This document shows positions 55,770 through 64,000 of a stretch of DNA of 64,000 nt, piece after piece. The DNA comes from Protula sp. h YS-2021 (lineage: Eukaryota > Annelida > Polychaeta > Sabellida > Serpulidae), in the NCBI GenBank assembly GCA_949752745.1, contig OX457032.1, forward strand, positions 14,157,836-14,221,835, given 5' to 3'. The notes below the pieces were generated by a model, which saw only the letters and a program-made list of their open reading frames with translations, was not told where the DNA came from and made no database searches. Position 1 is the first letter of the stretch. The number at the start of each line of letters is the position of its first letter. The translations under genes and the position numbers were made by a program.

Positions 55770-56387
55770 ATGAAATTTAAGTTTTTTTTACCCAGCTTCT
55801 TACAGAAGCAGGGGCTATAGGAGTCGTTTAAAGTATGAGCGTGTGTAGGTTTTTAAGTTGAAAAATCGTATCTCCTCCTAGCTTCTTAGCCTGAATGTCT
55901 TGAGATTTTGATTGACGGTAGCAGACATAAGCATCTACCTTGCTATTACTAGTTTGGCATTTCGCCAAAAATTGGCAGAAATATTGGCCAAAACCCAATT
56001 TTTTAAAAATCGTTTCTCCTATAAGTGTTTTTGTGAAAACGCTCTAAAATTTTAGTGTTAGGTAGGGTGCATAAGTGTCTATCCGGATATTACTTTTTTG
56101 GCAATTCGTCAAAAATTAGCGAAAATTTTGTCGAAAAACCATTTTTTTGTAAAAAAAAATTAACGGTCTCCACTACTACCTCCCTAGCTGTTACTCTTTT
56201 TGGTGATTGGCCAACAAATTTGCAAAAATATTGGTGAAACGCCAAAAAAAAAAAACTCAAAAGATATTCAATAAAATCCTAACAATCTCCAGGAAAGTAG
56301 TCTTACTGTCTTGAAATTGTAAGTAAGTAATTGTATCATCTTACCTTCTTAAAATTTTGAAGTAGGGAGGCAGATATTTGTAACTGT

Positions 56388-56456
<69 letters not shown>

Positions 56457-57250
56457 TGATTCACCAAAAATTGGCTGAAATATTGACGAAAAAGCAATTT
56501 TTCGGAGAAATCTTCACTAACGCCAGGAAAATAACCCCCTTGTAATTTTATGTAATAGTGGCACGATTTACCACCTTCCCGAGCTGAATTTAGGCAATTC
56601 GTCAAAAATTTGCGGAAACATTGATCGTAAAGCAATTTTCTTTAAAACGTATAACCTCCTATGGTTTTAATGGTAACGTGCACAAAAGTGTCCACTTTGT
56701 TATTACTTTTATTGCCCTTCCCCAAAAATTGGTTGTACTATTTTTTTCCCTGAAATTTTAACCCACTGCAGGAAAATAGCATTACTGTCTTGCAACTTTA
56801 AGTATAGGTAGCAGATATTATTGCGTACCCTATCATTGTTTTTGGTGACTGGCCAAAAATTGGCGGAAACATTGACGGAAAAGCAGAACAAAAAATAAAT
56901 AAAAATAAAACATTTCACAATTCGGAAAAATGGCAGAAATATAAGTGAAAACTAATTCTTATTTAATTCTTTACTAACGTTTAGGATACAATCTTACCCT
57001 CTTAATATTTTGAATGATGAAAGCTGAAATTAGTACTCATCTGGCTTTAACTTCTTTGGTGATTCGCCAAAAACATAACTGAAAACTCAACATGTCTCCC
57101 TTTAAAATTTAAATGGAAATGTTCTAAAATTTTGATGGAAGGTGGTGGTATATCTGTTCACCTGGTTATTACTTTTTTTGGGGGAGGGGGGCGATTAGGA
57201 AAAAATGGCGACATATTGGCGGGCTTACTTTCATGTCCTGTGCACTGCAT
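55770..57250 (+). repeat. Ancient degenerate tandem repeat (~110–160-bp units)
   Basis: Recurring theme: GGCRATTCGCCAAAAATTGG + CGGAAATATTGRCGAAAAACAATTTT, spacer, then CTTAC-TCTTGAAATTTTAAG..AGGTAG and TGTTATTACTTTTTTGG. Copies are seen near 55960, 56100, 56200, 56460, 56595, 56715, 56850, 56925, 57065 and 57175. A (TC)n tract at 56392–56453 lies inside one unit. Confidence 0.75.
56392..56453. repeat. (CT)n microsatellite
   Basis: About 31 CT units, uninterrupted. Confidence 0.98.
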
Positions 57251-58439
57251 ATTTTATGACTTAAGGTATGAACGGCTTAAATGTTAGCACTATTTCTTTA
57301 CATGTAGCAATAACTGCTAATTTTACAGGCCAAGATACCAGAAGAAACTGCAAAACATAATTTTGCCTAAGAAACGTCCTTTGGTATTTTAGATTACTTT
57401 GGCGTTCTCTGCTCTTCATAACATTTGTCGAAAAAACGTTTCTAGATTGGCCGGTTACAGGTTTTCTATATAGTCGGTTTAGATGAACAGTTTATCAATT
57501 CCCGTTCAGCGATGAAAATAGTTCACTAGCGAGGATGGGTAGAAAACGACGCCGCCAGCTGGAACGACCCTTTCTTTTGAGTTTTTATCCAGAATTGCAT
57601 TAACTTTCTGTGCATTGTTTTTAGATTTTCTCTGGCATCTACGTGCGCAAAGCATGAGGAACAGATATATCCAGCCGTCTCCAAAACTGACACACGAGCA
57701 TAGCCGGTAGATCTTTAAAAAAAAACAACGATGTTTGAACAGTTTTCATCAAGCACAGCTGAAATGAGCTGGTCATAACGCTTGATACAACCATACAAAG
57801 AACCATGAAGGTCGTAGAGAAGGCAGTAGTCTTTTGTCGAGAATTTATATTCTTTGCTGTTCAATATGCTCGATATTTGGCACATACCAAGTCATTGGGC
57901 TAATTGCTACGAACTGTTAAAATTTCTTAAGGTCTTTTAATTTTAAGTTTAGAATACTAATACAATTTGTCAGTTTACTTATTCATTTATTTTTAACATG
58001 ATTCTAAAAGATATAAAATATCACATAATTTAGGAAAAAAAACAAGACACGAAAGATATTTTACAGATAGCATACCAAAGCATACCCTACATAACTACTC
58101 TTTCGAATATTTCACAATACAAAGGCTTTTCACTACGTTTTTCGCCGATAACCTCATCATGCCGCCATGAGTGGTAAGACTATATGTCCAACTGGAGCGG
58201 CCAGTGCACACAAAATATAAGACCACAAGCTTATACTACACACTTTCAACCGACATCTTTTTAGTGTCTTGTTTTTGCACAGAAAATCAAATGTCACCCG
58301 ACTAAACCCATTAATCCCCAATCATCATTTCTTTTTGTTCGTATTATTGAAATAAAAGAGTCATTTTTGCAAACATAATCATAATTCATTGTCAAAAATT
58401 TAAAGATAAACAAAACTAGATGGTGGTCAATAAAATAAA
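57251..58439. other. Intergenic: no gene seen
   Basis: AT-rich; no splice-compatible coding frame recognised. Confidence 0.5.
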
Positions 58440-58700
58440 TTTTACTGTATGTCTTTAATATACGAATCTTGAAGGTGGTCGCTAAGACGGGTTTTACTAC
58501 ACCTCCATTTTATCCATGTCTGGAAACTAGTCACTACAGCAGTTTTACTATACGTTACATTTCTATACGGGTATGGAGGTTGGTCAGGCAGATTTTACCG
58601 TACGTCTTTTTATCTGAATCTGGAAAGGGTCACGACACACAGGTTTACTTTACATGTTTTTATCCGCGTTTTGAAGATGGTCTGATTGTTTTCTTTTTTT
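58440..58700 (-). repeat. Inverted copy of the GTAAAAC/GACCAC degenerate tandem repeat
   Basis: TTTTACTGTATGTCTTTAAT...AAGGTGGTCGCTAAGACGGG and following units are the reverse complement of the family at 17655–18300. Confidence 0.75.
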
Positions 58701-60738
58701 TTTTTTTGCTAGCCGTCATCCCCAATCTAACGTAGATACGCCATACGCCACACTCGTTCGTTGTACTCGTGGCAAAATGTGACAGAATCCATCGGACCAA
58801 GCAACAATCCCAGCAGGTTCGGACTTTCTCCCGATGTCCAGTGGCTGAGAAATTACGCACACAAGATTTTTACGCTACTTAACCTTATTTTTTAACGACT
58901 AAACAACAAAGTATGGGCTTTGTCTTCCATATGTCCCCTCTCAGATGTAATCCGCTATTTCGAATTATGCGCAAAAGCAAACTCGTAGAAGATACTGCCA
59001 AACATATAGGCACAATTGTAGTTCGTGGACTCGTACACAATCGTATGAAATGCTCACAACACAGCGCTGCACAGCGTACGTATATGTACTGTCATTGTGT
59101 GCGTTTAAGTCGAGCCGTGTGCACGTTCTGGTTGCTTTTAGTTTTAAATGATCGAAAATAATAAAAATGGGATTGTGTAAAAGTCGAATTTTGCACAATT
59201 CGAACTTCAAAGGCCCTGTTATTCCGGCGACAACCCCCCCCCTCCAAGCCCCTTTTTTTTATTTCATAACACTCACACATTCAGGTTCATTGCTTCTTTT
59301 TTTCTCAAGAGTGGTCCAATGGGCTTTTTTTTCACATTTTCTTCGCACGTATAGATTTCCTGATATCTTCCAGTGTCTCAGTGATTATAAAAAGCAAGCA
59401 AAAAAGCCTGTTATTTACACAAGAAGTCTTACTCCGTAGAGGGTGACGCCTGCAACCTGCATGCAAATTATTAAATGCCGCCTGTCTGCTGCTTTAGCAA
59501 CTGTTCTCCTTTCGCCTTATATGAAACACTAAGGGAGCGGCAGTCCAAAACAAGGGATTAAGCTGCTCCAGGTTCTGAATGACTTGTAACATTGCGAAGG
59601 CAGAGTCAGACTGATGCGCTTCCAAGTTAGCAGCCTAGTTCACTTTGTGACTGGTGCACGAAGTTCACATGTCTTATTTACTCAGGAGGCTGACGTGTAA
59701 GTCGAACTACTGGCAAAATAAAAAGTAAACTTAACATATAAGTCGAGATATAAAATCACAGTAACTCTCATGTACGCAAGTAATTTGCATAACCAATGCA
59801 AAGTCACTGAGTCTTTATATGGGATATTTTTCTGTAGTTTCGCAATAACATTAATATACGTACCGACTAAACACATATGCTTGCAAACAAATGGCTATGG
59901 ACGCACAGAAATCATATGAAGTTCAAATTACACATTATATATCTTGTACCACATCATGATTATAACACGCACCAAGACAGGCACTCCCGCACAAAGAAAT
60001 GATACTTCAAGTTTTACGTTTTCTAACCGCGTACACAGCTCTGCTGTCAAGATTCACACGAATATCACTTGAATTCAACTACTTGAAGACCAACGACTTC
60101 ACCACTGCGCGTTGAGTTCATAGCCTTCCACAGGTGCCTGAATCACACAGACGTACCCCAGCTCCATGATCTAACCTCACAACAACAAAACAATTAAAAA
60201 AAGCACCAAACATATCACAGATTACAAAAGTTATGAAGAGAGAATGTAAGCACTAAAAGTGAACCGTTCACAATCCACGCCCAACTGAACAGCACTCGGA
60301 AGAGGCTATAAGTGTTACTTCACTCGGGTTGTATATGTTAAATCACTCATGATGACAATAAAATTACAAAAGGTATAATATCACAGAGAATATACATGTA
60401 CAGATGTTGTAACTACAGATTACAGGTTACAGATGTTGTAAAACAGATTAAAGGTTGTTTTGATTACAGATTAAAGGTTGCTATGACTACAGAATAAAGG
60501 TTGCTATGACTTCAGATTAAAAGTTGTTTATGAATACAGAACAAGCGTTTGTCATGGCTTCACATTACGAGACCACATTTAGTAGGTAGTATAAGTAAGC
60601 GGATAGCTTGAAAAAAATCTCATCCAGTTCAACAACTATCAACCTCATTTTCACGTCATATAAGCATCAACATTGGCACTTTCATTAAGCAAAACAAAGC
60701 AAAGTAATTGTAGTTGTGCCACTTGCCATGTAAAACAC
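58701..60738. other. Intergenic / 3' flank of MAO; no gene seen
   Basis: Contains a ~27-bp tandem repeat (ACAGATTAAAGGTTGCTATGA theme, about 60415–60545, 5 copies). Short frames on both strands show no family motif. Confidence 0.5.
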
Positions 60739-63397
60739 TCAAGCCAAGACCAAGGCGAAAATAGCCACACCGACGACAGCGCAGAACCAGAGAAAGCCCG
60801 TGACTGAAGGCAGCTTCTGCTCAATCCACGACAGCTTGATGGGGTCTTCGGGCATGTAACCCGCTTCGTAGGGCTCGTCTTGGTAAATCAGGGAGTGCTC
60901 GAGTCGCCCTGCGTCGTGCAGTACTTCCCTGGCCGCCCTCTCGCCTGCGTCTATGGCCCCGTCCATGTAACCTGCGGGAAAGAAAAACTGGTACGACTCA
61001 GCCAATCAAAGTAAGTTTGAGACAATGCACAGGATGTATAACTGAAGTTGCACTAATGATCCATAACGGCAAATGGTCCTGAGTTCAAGTTCTAAGGCGT
61101 TGTCTGAATCAAGGGTGTGTCAATTAGCTCACCCAGTCACTTTTTAGAGATGGGGATGGGGGGGGGGGGGGGGAGGAGGAGCAAGTGGACATACGTTCGA
61201 TTTGCATTCCATTGGATAACTTTCATTTCAATGGTGCATACATAGTTACAAAAAATACTGGTTACTCAGTTAAAAACAAAAACACACCTGCCCAGGAAGT
61301 AGCAGTCTCCGTCCCAGCAAAAAAGACTCGCCCGTGCGGGTTCCGTACCGCAGGACCGTATTCCGTCAGCACCCCAGGAGGGTAGATGCTCGTGTAGCAG
61401 CCACCGGAGTACTCCTCGCTCATCCAATCATGTTCCTCGTAGTGCACGGGCTGCCGTAACTCCGGGATACCAAACATGGCGGCGTAGTGCTCGGCAACGC
61501 GGCGCATGCGCACTTCTCTACTCAGCTCGCGCGCGTATCTATGATGACGTCATGATTTCAAGTAATCGACACAGTACACAGCTATTATAATTTCAAGCTA
61601 TAACTAGAACCTCACTTCGCTAGCGAAATGTTAAACACTTGACAAAAATAAAACGCAAAAAAACTTCCTTCAATGGGTTATTTCTTGAATAATATATTGC
61701 AAACAACACAGCTTGAATATGTCTTATAAGCCGAGTAGTGTTTGGTTTCTGTTGACTTAAGGTTTTATTGACTGATCTAGCATACGCCGTGTTAGCTATT
61801 TACGCAGTGAGAGCTCGCACAAAGCTCACTGTGCAACTGTGTGTGATGTGGGTTAAATGCTACGCATTTACTTGCCAAAAATGCACTCTTTTCACATGGC
61901 GTTTTAACAAAGAAAACGAAATAAAAGACGAAAATAAAAAGTGACATGCACATGTTCAGATCAAGCTCTTCATAAGTCCCAAGTTTCATGGTCGTAGGGC
62001 CCATAGTGTCAGAGGAGAAGAAGACACAAAAAATCGGAAAAAGTGTCAAGAAGAAAAAAAAAAAGGACGAATTTTGCTCGCACAAATTCATATAACTCTT
62101 GCAAGCCAAAGGCTTGTCAAGTGTTAAAAATGATTGTAAAATAGTTTCCTTTACATAGCATTGATACAATTTTGCAACTGATATAATTAAAAATTTTGAT
62201 CAAAAACAACAACACGTTATCCTTTCTTCTTTCTTTCTTTTTTTCATCCTTCTCTATTTTAATTTATTTACGCATTTTTGTAGACCTTTGTTAAAATAAA
62301 GCTAGACGGCTGTTCCTGCTGGAGAACAATTTGCCAACTTAATAATTAATTTCAACAAAATAGTTATCGACTATAAATTGGCAGGCCGATTTACGTCCGT
62401 ACTGACCTGGCCTCATCCGCCTCTATGAAGCCCATGATGGCCGGGAATGATCCATCCGGTTTTGTGTCGTCAACACAATACATAATCAGGCCCTTGTCAT
62501 TGGCCATCTCACCACAGAATCCTCGCTGTCTCCAAAATGCCTCTTTGTAGAAGGTCACGGTTTTAATGATGGAACCCATGGGCACACGCTGGATCATCTG
62601 CAGTTTGGATGGGGGGAGAGCCGGAATGAACCGGATCCGATTCAGCAAGGCTTGCGGTATGGCGCTTATGACGTAATCGCATGCGTAGGTCTTCCCACTC
62701 TCGGTCACCACGCTCAGTGTGTCACCGTTTTGCTCAACTTTCACGACAGCATCCTGCAGATGTACGTCAAGGGACGCTGCCATCTTCTCGCTCAGCTGCA
62801 TGGAGCCGCCTACAAACTTCCGCTCCTGTGCGCCGTCGGTCACCTGGATGAGTCGCTCCAAGCTCTCCCCTGACTGGATGTACCAGGCAAGGGAGAGAAG
62901 CGACAATTCGTGGGGTTCACAGCACAGCAACGCGCGCGTCAAAATGGCCACAAATTCTTTGGTGACATCACACCACGCTGTCTTGTCGATATATTCTTGT
63001 ACCGTGATGTGGTCCCAGTGTTTAGCTTGTGGAGCTTTCCACGGGGCATCGACGGGTACCTGTCGTGCCAGCCCATTCAGTCGCCTCTGCATATCATTTA
63101 AATCAAGCGCAACAAAAGGGTTGTAAATTGGTGGTATGTTCCCTTCATAAACAGCCTTTAAATTCTTTATACTAGTGACTTTCTTTCCCTTTGCATGAAC
63201 TTTGTAAAACTCGAGGCCTAATTCCTTAGCAAGGCGCTGCACCCGTCTTTGGCTTGGCCCAACGTACGCACCACCAAGGTCTGTGTAGCCAACCATTTCA
63301 TTGCGAAGAGTGAAGGTTCGGCCGCCGACGCGCTCTCTGGCCTCGAGCACCGTTACACTGCAACCGTTTTCCTTCAGCAGTCGGCCCGCACTCAAAC
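60739..63397 (-). CDS. MAO: Monoamine oxidase, 5' truncated (~491 codons)
   Basis: Exons (minus): 63397–62407, 61538–61288, 60971–60739 (stop TGA). The model begins just after the FAD Rossmann GxGxxG, which must be in an earlier exon. Landmarks: LEARERVGGRT, DLGGAYVGP, DGAQERKFVGGSMQL, DDTKPDGSFPAIMGF, and SGGCYT, whose Cys (codon 61397–61399) is the covalent FAD attachment site. These are followed by FFAGTETATSWAG, GYMDGAIDAGERAAREVL and a hydrophobic C-terminal anchor (WFCAVVGVAIFALVLA) that would hold it in the outer mitochondrial membrane. It would oxidatively deaminate biogenic amines. Vertebrate MAO genes split this region into about a dozen exons; here one 991-bp exon covers most of it. 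A or B type cannot be assigned. The missing N-terminus is about 25–40 residues. Confidence 0.95.
61604..62128 (-). mobile_element. Interspersed repeat, copy B, in a MAO intron
   Basis: Reverse-complement counterpart of 2401–2940 (see that entry). On the minus strand it starts AACACTTGACAAGCC and ends CTAGCGAAGTGAGGTTCTAG. Confidence 0.75.
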
Positions 63398-64000
63398 CTG
63401 CAACAGTTCCTGACAACTAAATGACTTCCACTAGCTAAAACCGTGCATAACATGAATGTTCAAGAAATCGCAATGGGGTGTTGACTCGATCAGACACTTC
63501 GGAGATTAACGATGTACAAATACTGGAAAAAGGGTATAGCATGGACAATAGGCCTGCCACACCCCTATACTGTGAATCAAACAATAAAACAATGACTGAG
63601 CTCAGAAAAGAAAACAAGCTATTTAAGAAAAGAGCTAGATAATTTCCTTTTCACAAAGGGAGATGTGACTTAAGGCAGATCACGCAAATGTGCCTAAAAC
63701 CGAATAGTTCCAACATGCACAGCGGCAAGAAGTTAGTAATTACAACTTTAAATTTATTACAATAAAACAACTGAAAACTGGCGGATGGTCCCATGCTGCT
63801 GGTGGAAAAAAATTGTTCCAACTACAAAAATAAGCGGCATGAATTTCGCCCAAAAGCTTTTTCTTTTGACCGTACTAGGTTGGCGAAATGTATAAAAATT
63901 ATACCAAATCGTGAAAAATTAACAAAATTTAATTTTACTACAAATTTGCAAGTATATATATTTACAAGTAGACTATAAACGGATAGCACAAGAGGATCCT
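63398..64000. other. Right edge: MAO intron; upstream exon not seen
   Basis: No exon carrying the GGGxxGL dinucleotide-binding motif was found here on the minus strand, so MAO continues beyond the window. Confidence 0.55.

Noticed and set aside
58913..59161. 82-codon plus-strand frame
   Set aside because: No family motif, comparable frames on the opposite strand, and no splice context.
62652..63126. Plus-strand frames opposite MAO
   Set aside because: They are shadows of the MAO coding strand, which has clear homology.

Overview
This is a stretch of animal (metazoan) nuclear DNA, AT-rich outside exons and dominated by introns, microsatellites, minisatellites and small transposons. The genes are intron-rich, with canonical GT–AG splice sites (one GC–AG), and encode recognisable metazoan proteins; nothing bacterial or viral was seen. 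Long introns, an unusual single-exon-like class A receptor and a 167/169-bp tandem core element resembling the pearl-type repeats of bivalves point to an invertebrate. I cannot fix the phylum; mollusc, another lophotrochozoan or a cnidarian all remain possible.

Layout. 1–2.4 kb: a broken LINE running in from the left edge, then a ~290-bp (TTA)n tract and a 540-bp interspersed repeat. 3.06–9.08 kb (+): a complete nine-exon ABHD4/ABHD5-family lipase/acyltransferase whose 3' end is duplicated 7.1 kb downstream. 14.0–15.0 kb (−): a divergent rhodopsin-class GPCR. 17–21.4 kb: repeats and a MITE. 21.4–29.3 kb (−): a complete eight-exon HAD phosphatase (PGP/PDXP family) with a 46-bp minisatellite in its last intron. 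Head-to-head with it, 29.8/31.2–39.0 kb (+): the KIAA0930 orthologue, with a dead reading frame in its first intron and a dimeric tandem-repeat element in a later intron. 45.5–54.0 kb (−): a 14-exon gene with a STRA8-type bHLH and an HMG-like domain, i.e. a meiotic-initiator-like transcription factor. 55.5–58.7 kb: degenerate tandem repeats. 60.7–63.4 kb (−): the C-terminal ~490 codons of a monoamine oxidase, whose first exon(s) lie beyond the right edge or were not found.

The genes do not form one pathway: lipid metabolism (ABHD4), metabolite repair (PGP), an uncharacterised conserved protein (KIAA0930), meiosis or germline control (STRA8-like), amine oxidation (MAO) and signalling (GPCR) sit together by chance, as is usual in animal genomes. 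The most notable items are the STRA8/MEIOSIN-like gene (hidden in small exons), the decayed array of duplicated 3' exon ends inside it, a 509-bp hAT-type MITE with a perfect 8-bp target-site duplication, and the partial duplication of the ABHD4 3' end. All gene models are spliced by eye, with reading phase checked across every junction; no database search was possible.
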